The translations under genes and the position numbers were made by a program. Positions 23,601 through 32,205 of a stretch of DNA of 36,410 bases are shown one piece after another. The stretch lies in assembly GCA_937864365.1 (NCBI GenBank), contig CALMJT010000191.1, positions 1 to 36,410 of the forward strand, written 5' to 3'. The DNA comes from an uncultured Alteromonadales bacterium. GTDB lineage: Bacteria; Pseudomonadota; Gammaproteobacteria; Pseudomonadales; Cellvibrionaceae. The notes below the pieces were generated by a model that had not been told where the DNA came from, did no database searches, and worked only from the letters and a program-made list of their open reading frames with translations. Numbering within the stretch: position 1 is the stretch's first letter; each line of letters opens with the position of its first letter.

Positions 23601-24794
23601 ATGATGAATTATAAGGGAAGTGTTCTGGCGTTAGGGTTTACGCTGTTAACGGGTTGTGCAACAACAAATCAATTTACCTTTGCAGAGTACGACGATCTAC
23701 CCGACGAAAAACTTCCCCCAGTTTCTATCTATTTTCAAACACCGTCCGATGAGCTGTCGGAATTCTGTAGTAACTATGACAAGCAATCAGCATGGCACTT
23801 TTGCGCGACCAATAACGTGCACTTGCAATACTTTTACGAAGAATTTAAAAACACAAATCTTTTTGAAGATGTTTATTACGCAAAATCTGACGTTGATTTT
23901 AATATCTTAATTAGTCTTGCAAATTATTCACAAACCTCCGGTAAATCAATAGGTCAAAATACGCTTTCTGCGGCGACATTATTAATTGCGCCTCTTACCA
24001 GTGAAGAAACTTATCGGGTTGATGCTGCTCTAGTTTGGAACGGCGAACTTATTGAACAATACCAGCAAGATATTCCTTTTGTGGCGAACAGCAATCTTTT
24101 TACTATGGATCAAAACGATTCCGCCGATATTGCTAAAAGTATCACCTCGCACATTATTAAAGACTTTCAAGAGAAAAATGTTTTCGCACCTGAAAATGTG
24201 AATAAAAAATTGAAGGCCAGCAACTATCTGGATGATTTAAAACTGCCAGAGTTTACTGGTGAATATTCACTAAATCAGAAAAAAATCTTTCATAATCCTT
24301 TGTTTGGTACTGTAAATCGCTATGTACATGAGCAATTTGAGTTTGATTACGTAGATGTATTCGTCTACCCAGTAAGACATTGGGATTTATCCAATTCCGA
24401 CAAAGTACTGATTAGAGAAATGGATGTTGTAAAGCATGAGATTAATATTTTTCTAAAAGAACAAGGTGTTGAGCAAGCCAGTTTTAATGAAGTGGAAATT
24501 CGTCCTATAAAACGCATTACCGAAAGCGGAGAAACTCTTTTAAATCTGGCGTCGTTGAGTGGTAGTTACACAATTAACGATGGTGGTAACTTTAAAACGG
24601 TGATTTATTTGTGTCAGCTAAAAGATAAGTTTGTTAAATACCGTGTGACCTTTGAAGATGATGCGGATTTAAGTAAACAAGTTGAATTTTTTGTAGAAAA
24701 TCATCTACAGCAAATAGAAGTTCCTAATGAGTCTCTATTTATGGCTAAAATTCGACAAAGTTGGAGGGCGAACTCGCAAGAGTCTTTGAATTGA
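23601..24794 (+). CDS. Lipoprotein of unknown function
   Basis: A 397-residue protein with a type II signal peptide and lipobox TLLTGC (lipidated Cys near 19). Two adjacent ATG codons are possible starts; AAAGGA is four bases from the first and seven from the second, so 23604 may be used. Residues about 35-200 have the strand/helix order seen in small outer-membrane lipoproteins (VDFNILISLANYS, VDAALVWNGELIEQYQQD). The C-terminal third has SLSGSYTINDGGNFKTVIYLCQ, a possible separate beta domain. No family assigned. It converges on the YbaK-like gene with only 102 bases between the two stops. It is somewhat more AT-rich than its neighbours to the left. Confidence 0.78.
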   Translation: MMNYKGSVLALGFTLLTGCATTNQFTFAEYDDLPDEKLPPVSIYFQTPSDELSEFCSNYDKQSAWHFCATNNVHLQYFYEEFKNTNLFEDVYYAKSDVDFNILISLANYSQTSGKSIGQNTLSAATLLIAPLTSEETYRVDAALVWNGELIEQYQQDIPFVANSNLFTMDQNDSADIAKSITSHIIKDFQEKNVFAPENVNKKLKASNYLDDLKLPEFTGEYSLNQKKIFHNPLFGTVNRYVHEQFEFDYVDVFVYPVRHWDLSNSDKVLIREMDVVKHEINIFLKEQGVEQASFNEVEIRPIKRITESGETLLNLASLSGSYTINDGGNFKTVIYLCQLKDKFVKYRVTFEDDADLSKQVEFFVENHLQQIEVPNESLFMAKIRQSWRANSQESLN

Positions 24795-24896
24795 AAGTAT
24801 TTTGACAGATTTTCTATCATATTTAATTTTAACAGGTGAGTCGTTATAAATATGAATAAACACAAATAAGGATGAGTAATGGAAATATTTAATAGA

Positions 24897-25415
24897 CTAA
24901 CGAGTAATATCACCAACTACAAGATTTTCACTATGATGAAAAAGTGAAGGCGGGAACATAATGTAACCAGTGCGGGTGCCGTCATTAGTAGAAACGAAAT
25001 CAAGATCAAAAATTAGCTCTGAAACGATTTGGGGTAGTACCCAAAGTTTTTTATGAAGAGCACAAACAGTGCCTGGTACCATTCCAAATTTTTTTAATTC
25101 CTCTGGGCTCGCCAGTGATGCCTGCCTTAATTCTAGTAAATTTTTAATTTTCCTAAGATCTAACTTTGTGTCTCCGGGCATATGCGCCACAAGAATCGAC
25201 ATTGCTTTCGGTAGGTTTTCCATGCAACCTAGCTCACTGTCGTTTTCAACCAGCAAAACCAAAGATTTTAATTCATTTCTTAACAATATATTTTTAGCGC
25301 GAGAGGCTTGGGCACAACTAATAACTTCGTAAGAAAGTTTATATTGATTTATAAATCCTGAATTTAACTGCAATTCAGTTGGCAAATTATAAAAAAAATC
25401 TTCTTTCTTTGACAT
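24897..25415 (-). CDS. YbaK/ProX-like aminoacyl-tRNA deacylase domain protein
   Basis: A 172-residue protein, the usual size of stand-alone YbaK/ProX editing enzymes, which hydrolyse mischarged aminoacyl-tRNA. The match is the block HMPGDTKLDLRKIKNLLELR (78-97; compare the family's GDxxVDxKKLAxLLG), then LASPEELKKFGMVPGTVCAL (101-120). The C-terminal segment TGYIMFPPSLF (149-159) replaces the family's usual ending. GGAAG lies about six bases before the ATG. It is the last gene of the AT-rich operon, 46 bases after the 518-aa gene. It could edit tRNA charged with an unusual amino acid made by the operon, or be a non-catalytic relative; the first is speculation. Confidence 0.7.
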   Translation of the reverse strand: MSKKEDFFYNLPTELQLNSGFINQYKLSYEVISCAQASRAKNILLRNELKSLVLLVENDSELGCMENLPKAMSILVAHMPGDTKLDLRKIKNLLELRQASLASPEELKKFGMVPGTVCALHKKLWVLPQIVSELIFDLDFVSTNDGTRTGYIMFPPSLFHHSENLVVGDITR

Positions 25416-25461
25416 TTACACTTCCGCATTTACATTATAGTCATTAACTCAATCTTCAGAT

Positions 25462-27018
25462 TTAAGCGTCTATGTCTTCCACTTCCGGCATTGTAAGAAA
25501 TCGACTATAGAGATACTCTGGAGGAAAAATAATATACCCGTCATCTGCCAAATTACGAGTAGCGATTTTACCGCCAACTTCAAAAATTGACCGAGAGATT
25601 AATGGTGTCATTGTATTCAAACAATCATCCATGATTGAAACAGGCCCATCTCTCTTCGTAAAAATTTTTACTTCACTTGGGCCTAGAGCGGAAAAAGGAG
25701 TAAAAAGAGAGAAATAAGAATGTTTATTCATTTTTTCTAATGATAATTCTTTGTGGGCTAACTTGTAAACGGCAATATATACACCTTTAATACGACATAT
25801 TAAGATTTCAATTAAATTATTTTTTAGTTGGTCGTTTTGAGTAATCAAATCAGAATCCTTTAAGTATTCACAATCCTCAAATTGTAGGAGATTGATTAAT
25901 AGAGGTTTTTCTGGATATCCAGTTGAAAAGCCATCATAGAAATCTTCAAAACTTTTTGCACTATTCCAATTTTCTTTAAACAAGCGGTTTTCCCTATCAA
26001 TTAGATTTTCAGATACTATGAACCATGTGCTTGCTACTTCGGAATCTGCATCCAAGGCAGGATTGGCTACATATGCTCTAGAACCATTTTCATCTTTAAA
26101 TACAACAATATCTTTGATTTTTGTTGGCTCAAAACAAAATGAAAGATTATTAACTTTAACATCTATTTTGGAATTGCTTTGTTGTTTGATTAATTCATAA
26201 AAGTCAGAATTCCATTTGTCTTGAACGATAAATAATCTTTTGATGTTTGAGTTTAATTTTGCGTGCAAAGAGTTTAGATCGGCATAGAACCTTTGTAATT
26301 TATTATTATTCCATAATGATGCTGGCATAGTGGCTATCGCGTATATTTCAGTAGAACTTTTAGCGTTCTGAATTTCACTAATTATTGCATCGAAATACTG
26401 ATCTGAAGTTAAAGGAAACTCTCCACTTAAATTAAATTTCTCAAGCTGGCCTAAAGGCTTTTCAAATAATATAGGTATTACAATTTGCTGGTATACTATA
26501 GGCATCGAGAGTATTTTACTCATCGCGTGAATAAAAGAGTGATTTTCTTTCCCTTGCAGATTGGAATCTTTTGACCAATATAGATCTAATGTATCACTAA
26601 TTAGAAACAACTCTACGTTTTTTTCTATTTCAGAACAGACAAACTTAACATTTTCCCCAGAAACGTCATCAATGTGAACTAAATTTCCATCTTTTAGAAT
26701 TTTTTTACAATGTTCAAGCTTACTAATATCTTGCGTTATAAGTATAGCTATAGAAAATTTTTTTTGGATCTCCCTCTGTTTAACTAGTACATCTCTAAGA
26801 AATTTCACAAAAGAGGAGGGTTCTTCAAGATCTTCAACTATGAAAAAAACTAGAAAATCATCGCTTTTATTTAGGGTATAAAAATTACATAAAGTATTAC
26901 CTCTATCAAACACAAGTTTTTTTTTATCTACCAATCTAGTAAACTTCGAAGATAATGATGATTCAATAGATTTTACAACAGCTTCACTATTATTTTCGTA
27001 GCAAAAAATCAAAGGCAT
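25462..27018 (-). CDS. Uncharacterised 518-residue protein sharing a C-terminal module with the YbaK-like protein
   Basis: I do not recognise the whole protein. Residues 1-150 look like alternating strands and helices (FLVFFIVEDLEE, FSIAILITQDISKLEH), possibly a receiver-like or TIR-like Rossmann fold without clear catalytic residues. Residues about 210-360 (YFDAIISEIQNAKSSTEIYA, RLFIVQDKWNSDFY, ASTWFIVSENLIDRENRLF) resemble phospholipase-D-like sensor domains found in signalling proteins, but the HKD motif is absent. The last 90 residues resemble the YbaK-like neighbour: PLISRSIFEVGGKIATRN...GYIIFPPEYLYS against PQIVSELIFDLDFVSTND...GYIMFPPSLFHH. No signal or membrane segment. It lies 113 bases after the asparaginase gene, in the same operon. 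Confidence 0.65.
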   Translation of the reverse strand: MPLIFCYENNSEAVVKSIESSLSSKFTRLVDKKKLVFDRGNTLCNFYTLNKSDDFLVFFIVEDLEEPSSFVKFLRDVLVKQREIQKKFSIAILITQDISKLEHCKKILKDGNLVHIDDVSGENVKFVCSEIEKNVELFLISDTLDLYWSKDSNLQGKENHSFIHAMSKILSMPIVYQQIVIPILFEKPLGQLEKFNLSGEFPLTSDQYFDAIISEIQNAKSSTEIYAIATMPASLWNNNKLQRFYADLNSLHAKLNSNIKRLFIVQDKWNSDFYELIKQQSNSKIDVKVNNLSFCFEPTKIKDIVVFKDENGSRAYVANPALDADSEVASTWFIVSENLIDRENRLFKENWNSAKSFEDFYDGFSTGYPEKPLLINLLQFEDCEYLKDSDLITQNDQLKNNLIEILICRIKGVYIAVYKLAHKELSLEKMNKHSYFSLFTPFSALGPSEVKIFTKRDGPVSIMDDCLNTMTPLISRSIFEVGGKIATRNLADDGYIIFPPEYLYSRFLTMPEVEDIDA

Positions 27019-27131
27019 GGTTACTTAATCCTTTATTTTAGTTTAAATTTTTCCATTAATGTTAAATGGTTTTGGCAACAAGTCAGATTTCATCTATAAT
27101 ATTTCTTCAGTAAAAATTAGATGTATGAATT

Positions 27132-28247
27132 TCAAATTTCATCTTCCCACATAACACTAATTTCGCCACGAATATCTTCTGTCATTAAAGCTCTATAGTT
27201 ATCAAATGATCCTTCAAGACCCACCAAGTTTCCAAGAAGCCAAGACAGCTTTGTTACCTGAGATTCGTGACTCATGTCGTAAGCAGGAATAACCAAGTTA
27301 TTTTTTGACAAATATTGACCAGGTTCATTGACTTGCAACGTAGCATTACCATTAGGCGCCTGAGTCGTTACTACCACAGGAACATCTCTATCTTTTAGAT
27401 ATTCCAAAACAGGTACAAATGAAGAGGCTAAATCACCCGCTCCAAAGGCTCGAATAATAAAGCCTTGGATACTATTATTCTTATGTAGAAATTTTAATAT
27501 TTCTGGGTCCATGCCTGGGAATTCAGTTAATGATACAATACGTGGTTCAAAGCCTTTTTTTATTATTAATTTAGATTTCGATTTTGCCACCGGGTAATTC
27601 GGTGTCTCATGATATTTACAGTGATGATCAAGATTAACTTCATTAATATCAATTATCCTACCAATTCTACCTATACTGCTTCTCTGAAAAGTCTTGAAAG
27701 CATCGTAATCAAATTCAGTATCTTTTTTCACACGAGTACCGGTAATAATATGACTGCCAAATACACAAATAACTCCTCGAATAATACTTCGCTTGGGTTT
27801 TAGTACCGCAACACGAATAGCATTTTCTAAGTTAGATTGAGCATCCGAACCCGGCATACCAAGAGGAACTTGAGAGCCAGTAATAATAATGGGTTTAGCA
27901 GGATTGGCTATAGCAAAAGATAATGCCGCCGATGTATAACCTAATGTATTAGTACCGTGGGTAATCACAAATGAATCATAATTATCGTATTCTTTTTGAA
28001 TAATATCGATTATTTCAACCCAAGTTTCAGGCTTTATATTTGAGCTATCAACTGCTTCTAAATCCTCGGTCTCTATATTTAACTCTATACCTTGCGTTTT
28101 TTTTATAAATAAAATGGTGTCCTTTAATAGCTCCGAAAAAGCGTCAGCATTTTTTATTTCGTAGTCTTGTTCTTTTTTAGTGGTTGCAACTTTTCCTGCA
28201 ATAGTACCACCAGTAGTAATTAATAACATTTTATGATTGACGGACAT
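27132..28247 (-). CDS. Divergent L-asparaginase family protein (HGTNT variant)
   Basis: A 371-residue protein of the bacterial L-asparaginase family. The first catalytic Thr is in TTGGTIAG (11-18) and the second in THGTNT (96-101); SQVPLGMPGSDAQSNLENAI follows at 125-144, and a Lys-containing GTRVKK is downstream. The usual HGTDT has become HGTNT. In well-studied asparaginases that Asp contacts the substrate amino group, so substrate or activity may differ. It has no signal peptide, so it is a cytoplasmic type I-like form. The upstream KAP/FGE gene ends 12 bases before, so the two are co-transcribed. Simple asparagine breakdown seems an unlikely role in this context. Confidence 0.85.
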   Translation of the reverse strand: MSVNHKMLLITTGGTIAGKVATTKKEQDYEIKNADAFSELLKDTILFIKKTQGIELNIETEDLEAVDSSNIKPETWVEIIDIIQKEYDNYDSFVITHGTNTLGYTSAALSFAIANPAKPIIITGSQVPLGMPGSDAQSNLENAIRVAVLKPKRSIIRGVICVFGSHIITGTRVKKDTEFDYDAFKTFQRSSIGRIGRIIDINEVNLDHHCKYHETPNYPVAKSKSKLIIKKGFEPRIVSLTEFPGMDPEILKFLHKNNSIQGFIIRAFGAGDLASSFVPVLEYLKDRDVPVVVTTQAPNGNATLQVNEPGQYLSKNNLVIPAYDMSHESQVTKLSWLLGNLVGLEGSFDNYRALMTEDIRGEISVMWEDEI

Positions 28248-28259
28248 TTTTTATTGATC

Positions 28260-30374
28260 CTATATGCTTTTTGTTGAAACAACTCTGAAGCCAATATTAT
28301 TTTCTTTTTTATCTGAATAATTTAAAGATTTTTTATCCACTCCAAAGGAGTTGGTGAAGTTTGCCCAAGAGCCACCTTTACAAATTTTTTTATTAATAAA
28401 ATCACGGCTATACTGATCGTGCACATTAGATTGGGCTTCCGAGTCATTAACCCATTCCCATAGATTTCCATAAATATCATATACCCCATCTGATGTTGGC
28501 ACTTTTAATCCGACCGACTGTGATTGCACCGACGAATTTGATAAAAACCAAGCTTTTTCGCCCAAATTATCTACATAGCTTTCTTGGTGATCACTGTAAC
28601 CTCTCGCCGCAGATTTCCACTCCTGCTCTGTAGGCAATCTAAAGCCGTCAGCATCCTCATTGAAATCGAATTGATCTGTGCCAACCTCTTGGTAACAGGG
28701 ATTAAGATTTAGTTTTTCTGATAATTTGTTACAAAATTTAATGGCATCCATCCAAGAAACACTATCCACCGGATTTTGCTGACCTCTAAATTCTGAAGGG
28801 TTTTCGCCCATTATTTCTTCGTATAAAGACTGAGTAATTAGTGTTTTAGACATGTAAACATAAGATTGTGGATCAGCGATTTCTGTATCTGAAGTTCGAA
28901 AAGGAACTTTAACTAGGGATATCAAATCATTACCTTGGTCACCCTGTTTGAACTTTTTTACAGACACTGAATCATGAATAACGTCGGTATTAACGATACT
29001 TTTAACTTCCCCAGAGAGATCTAAATAATTTCTAGCGTCCTGATCTGATTCAAACTCATATTCAGTAACTTGGAGTATTCTCTGCAATTTTGCGGAAACT
29101 ATATTATTTTTTAACAGTCTATCTATTTCGTCACTACCACTTTTATAGTCATTACTTTCTCCGTTATCACTGTTAGACACTTCTTCATTCCATTTTTTTA
29201 AATCCCTATAAGCTTTTGGATAAATGCAAAAAAGGCCATGCAATTTTGGTAGAACAAATGCCAAGAGCGTAACGTTTACCAACTTGCTAAAGCTGAATTT
29301 ACTTTCTCCAAATCTTATCTCAGAAAGATTTTTTGCAAAGATGATAGAGTTTAAAAATCGTTTGATGGTTCTTGGGTTAGAACCTAACACATCAAGTATT
29401 ACGCCCGACAAATCGTTCGTCTTTAGATCTTCGGTGTGCTGATTTTCGGTATTTGTATTACGATCTATGTCTCTAAGGTATTTTTCAATAATTTGTTTTT
29501 TAACGCTATCCTTATTCGGTGGGGGTAGAAAAAATGAAAACTGAATAATTTTATCCAAATATTTAATAGCACTTTCTTCATCGTCTTCATGAAACCTTTT
29601 TCGTGCAGCCTTCTCAATTCGCTCGTTCGCCATCGCAATAACAAAGCAAAATCTAGATAAATCCAACAACACCTTTAAGCCATCCAATAAATCCACAGCT
29701 TTAGATGATTCACATCGGTCGAGATCGTCAATAAAAACAACTATTTGAAAATCCAACTTTTTAGTTTCTTCGCGAAGATACTCCAAAAGTCCATAATAAG
29801 ATGAAGTATCATTATTGATGTAACTACTTACCAATTCATCAGCATTCTGGTCCTCAATTTTCTTTTCACCCTTCTCGGCGGAGAGTTTTATTTTAAATAA
29901 TTCATATGCCGGAAAATCAACCGCTGCTTTAAAGTTAATTTTTCTGGCAGCGCTTAATAGGTGTTTTTTTATTTCTTTTATGGTGTCTTTGTTTTTAACG
30001 TCAGCTCTAACAAGAGCACTAAGTTGATTTGCGAGCACATAAAAAAATGAGGCAATAATGTTATCGTCTTTTGTAAATTGCCATGGATTAAACCATATGG
30101 TTTTTATCTTTATGGTTTCCTCAGAAACTTTATTGATATCTTGATCGTCTTCCGATTTTATCTTTGTGTTTGTATCTAAATCCAATTCTTTTTGGACCAT
30201 TCGCAACATAGAGGTCTTACCTGTACCCCATTCACCGTATATACCTATAGTAAAAGAACCCGATTTTTCACCAGCTACTTCAGAGTTTTCTTTTATAAGT
30301 TTTACTAGTGCATTCTTAGTATTTTCGTGACCTATTAAGTCTTTATCTGCGTAGTCGTCGTAGATAAAACTCAT
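28260..30374 (-). CDS. KAP family P-loop NTPase fused to an FGE-like C-terminal domain
   Basis: A 704-residue fusion. The KAP NTPase covers about 1-400: Walker A GEWGTGKTS at 47-55, the KAP-typical WFNPWQF at 94-100 and Walker B VVFIDDLDR at 212-220. The C-terminal 190 residues are an FGE-sulfatase domain (FRLPTEQEWKSAARGY, GVYDIYGNLWEWVND, KGGSWANF, NNIGFR). The cysteines of active FGEs after GGSW are missing, so it is likely a sensing or binding module. KAP NTPases are often found in mobile and defence loci. The ATG chosen overlaps the decarboxylase stop (ATGA, 30371-30374), showing coupled translation. No transmembrane insert is seen. Confidence 0.85.
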   Translation of the reverse strand: MSFIYDDYADKDLIGHENTKNALVKLIKENSEVAGEKSGSFTIGIYGEWGTGKTSMLRMVQKELDLDTNTKIKSEDDQDINKVSEETIKIKTIWFNPWQFTKDDNIIASFFYVLANQLSALVRADVKNKDTIKEIKKHLLSAARKINFKAAVDFPAYELFKIKLSAEKGEKKIEDQNADELVSSYINNDTSSYYGLLEYLREETKKLDFQIVVFIDDLDRCESSKAVDLLDGLKVLLDLSRFCFVIAMANERIEKAARKRFHEDDEESAIKYLDKIIQFSFFLPPPNKDSVKKQIIEKYLRDIDRNTNTENQHTEDLKTNDLSGVILDVLGSNPRTIKRFLNSIIFAKNLSEIRFGESKFSFSKLVNVTLLAFVLPKLHGLFCIYPKAYRDLKKWNEEVSNSDNGESNDYKSGSDEIDRLLKNNIVSAKLQRILQVTEYEFESDQDARNYLDLSGEVKSIVNTDVIHDSVSVKKFKQGDQGNDLISLVKVPFRTSDTEIADPQSYVYMSKTLITQSLYEEIMGENPSEFRGQQNPVDSVSWMDAIKFCNKLSEKLNLNPCYQEVGTDQFDFNEDADGFRLPTEQEWKSAARGYSDHQESYVDNLGEKAWFLSNSSVQSQSVGLKVPTSDGVYDIYGNLWEWVNDSEAQSNVHDQYSRDFINKKICKGGSWANFTNSFGVDKKSLNYSDKKENNIGFRVVSTKSI

Positions 30375-31660
30375 AGCCAAAACCCGTAAACATCTTCTAA
30401 TGTTTCTTGATCTTTGATAATTTCTAAGAAATTTTCTTGTACGCTAAAGCCGATTACCTTTGGTGTTTGGCGGGAATTGTAACGTGACCACATTGCAAAG
30501 GTGTAAGCGCCAGAATCTAAAATAACAACGTAATCGCCCGGTGTGACAGTGGGTAGCAGGCGATCGTGAGCAATGATGTCGCCAGCAAAACACAGTGGCC
30601 CTGCGATATTGTAGATTGTTTGTGATTGACTATGTTTTTGAGTGCCATCTGGGTTAAGAACAATGATTTCGTGATGCCAGTCATCGGGACGATAACATTC
30701 ACGCACAAACATATCGGCACCAACGTGTATCATTAAAGTATTTTTGCTGGCTTCAGTTTTTACGTACTCCACTCGACTAATAACAAAGCCTGAAGGTGCA
30801 TGAATGTGGCGACCGAATTCCGTGATAACGGTTCGGTGCTGTGAAAAAAGCTCTGGTACCGAATTTTTTAGCTTGGTAGCATATTCTGTTAACGTGGGAG
30901 TTGGTATTTCGTGATCGTAACTAGCAGGTAGCCCGCCACCAATATCAACCTGTTTGATGCCGAGGCTTGCATCTATTTGTATAAGCTCGGATTCGATGTC
31001 GGTGATTAATTCCGATAATAACTTAGCGCCTTTCACTAACATCTCTAAGCTACATCCTTGGGATCCAATGTGAATGTGAATGCCTGTTAACCAAGGGTAT
31101 TTTTTGTAGGCAGAAATTATTTCTTGTCTACGTTCGTTAATCGGTACGCCAAATTTTGAATAAACGCCAGCTACACTGGTTGCGGCGATTTTACCATCAC
31201 CGGTTTGTGGGTTAATTCGTAAACCAAAGCTTGCTTTACACTTAGTGTAGTCAGACATAATATTGTCGATTCGAGCGAGTTCTGCCAAAGAATCTGCATT
31301 AATATGACTGCCTGCCTCTATCGCATAACGCAAGTCTTCTTCGGTTTTAACGGGAGAGTCATAGACAATTTTTTTGCCTTCTATGCCGGTTTTTAGCGCA
31401 ATATATAATTCAGGAATAGAAGCAGCTTCTAATCCAAACCCCTGTGCGACAATCTTAGATAGTACTTTTGATAATGGATTTGCTTTGATTGCAATAGTGT
31501 GGTGGGTATTTTCAGTAAAAGTAGTTTTTAATTCGTTTAGTTTTTTTTGGGTTAAATCATAGGAATAAAATAGAATAGATGCATCTTTGTTTTTTAAAAA
31601 ATATTTTTCATTGATAGATTTTCTTACTGCCCAGCTTATAGCGTTTGGATCTAGAGTCAT
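30371..31660 (-). CDS. PLP-dependent decarboxylase, LysA-like (fold type III)
   Basis: A 429-residue enzyme related to diaminopimelate decarboxylase. Lys 59 in AIKANP binds PLP. GIHIHIGSQG (193-202), DIGGGLP (239-245), EFGRH (281-285) and DSGAYTFAMWSRYNSR (382-397) are the family's blocks. The active-site CESGD of typical LysA enzymes is CFAGD at 357-361, which loses the Glu, so the substrate is probably not diaminopimelate. It is first in the five-gene operon, with AGGA eight bases upstream of the ATG. A housekeeping lysA would not be expected beside KAP and YbaK genes, so a specialised amino-acid reaction is likely. Confidence 0.88.
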   Translation of the reverse strand: MTLDPNAISWAVRKSINEKYFLKNKDASILFYSYDLTQKKLNELKTTFTENTHHTIAIKANPLSKVLSKIVAQGFGLEAASIPELYIALKTGIEGKKIVYDSPVKTEEDLRYAIEAGSHINADSLAELARIDNIMSDYTKCKASFGLRINPQTGDGKIAATSVAGVYSKFGVPINERRQEIISAYKKYPWLTGIHIHIGSQGCSLEMLVKGAKLLSELITDIESELIQIDASLGIKQVDIGGGLPASYDHEIPTPTLTEYATKLKNSVPELFSQHRTVITEFGRHIHAPSGFVISRVEYVKTEASKNTLMIHVGADMFVRECYRPDDWHHEIIVLNPDGTQKHSQSQTIYNIAGPLCFAGDIIAHDRLLPTVTPGDYVVILDSGAYTFAMWSRYNSRQTPKVIGFSVQENFLEIIKDQETLEDVYGFWL

Positions 31661-32205
31661 CCTTAGATTCCTTTTGAAAACTTATAATAACTAAGTCCTT
31701 GTATTCCTAAAAGACAGGTAAACGGCAGGAATATTTAAAATATTTTTGTTCTGTGATTTTGTTCGAATTAACATATATTTCTTTGAATGATTTATCAACT
31801 AAAAATTAATAAATTAATGCAACTTTGTTGTTATAGTGAATTATACCTTTTGCTTCTTTATACCGATCAGTTATGAGAAGAGTTTTTAAATCATGATTTT
31901 GATTTTTTCTGTTTTGATTATCGATTTATTCAATAGCTCTTGTTGTTTAGTATTTTCAATAGATGCTGTAATAATTTATTTATATTAGTGTTGAATAAGT
32001 TGATGCTATTGTTTAGGTGAAGGTATTTTAAAGTTTTTATCTATCGAATTACATATTAAGTAAATAAGGTGGAGTATAAAATAGAGGTCTATTATTTACA
32101 GCTCAAAATACTTACCCTTCAATAGATGATTCTCTGATTTAAAGGTGTTGCGTGTAATTTTGTTTTTGTACAAAATCCGCCACCTTTATTTTCTATGAGA
32201 CCTAT
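31661..32205. other. AT-rich divergent promoter region
   Basis: This 545-base gap separates the operon (minus) and the ATP-grasp gene (plus), so it must carry two promoters. It is very AT-rich, with many TATTAT/TATAAT-like hexamers, so no single promoter stands out. No repeat copy or reading frame of note. A possible operator lies at 32157-32176. Confidence 0.55.
32157..32176. promoter_or_regulatory. Inverted repeat upstream of the ATP-grasp gene
   Basis: ATTTTGT at 32157-32163 and ACAAAAT at 32170-32176 are perfect 7-bp inverted arms with a 6-base spacer, ending 29 bases before the ATP-grasp ATG. The position fits an operator over the promoter or the start of the transcript. AT-richness makes a chance origin possible. 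Confidence 0.35.

Noticed and set aside
28260-30374. Diversity-generating retroelement cassette
   Set aside because: The FGE-like C-terminus is a typical target fold, but no reverse transcriptase or template repeat is visible in this window. It is kept only as something to check genome-wide.
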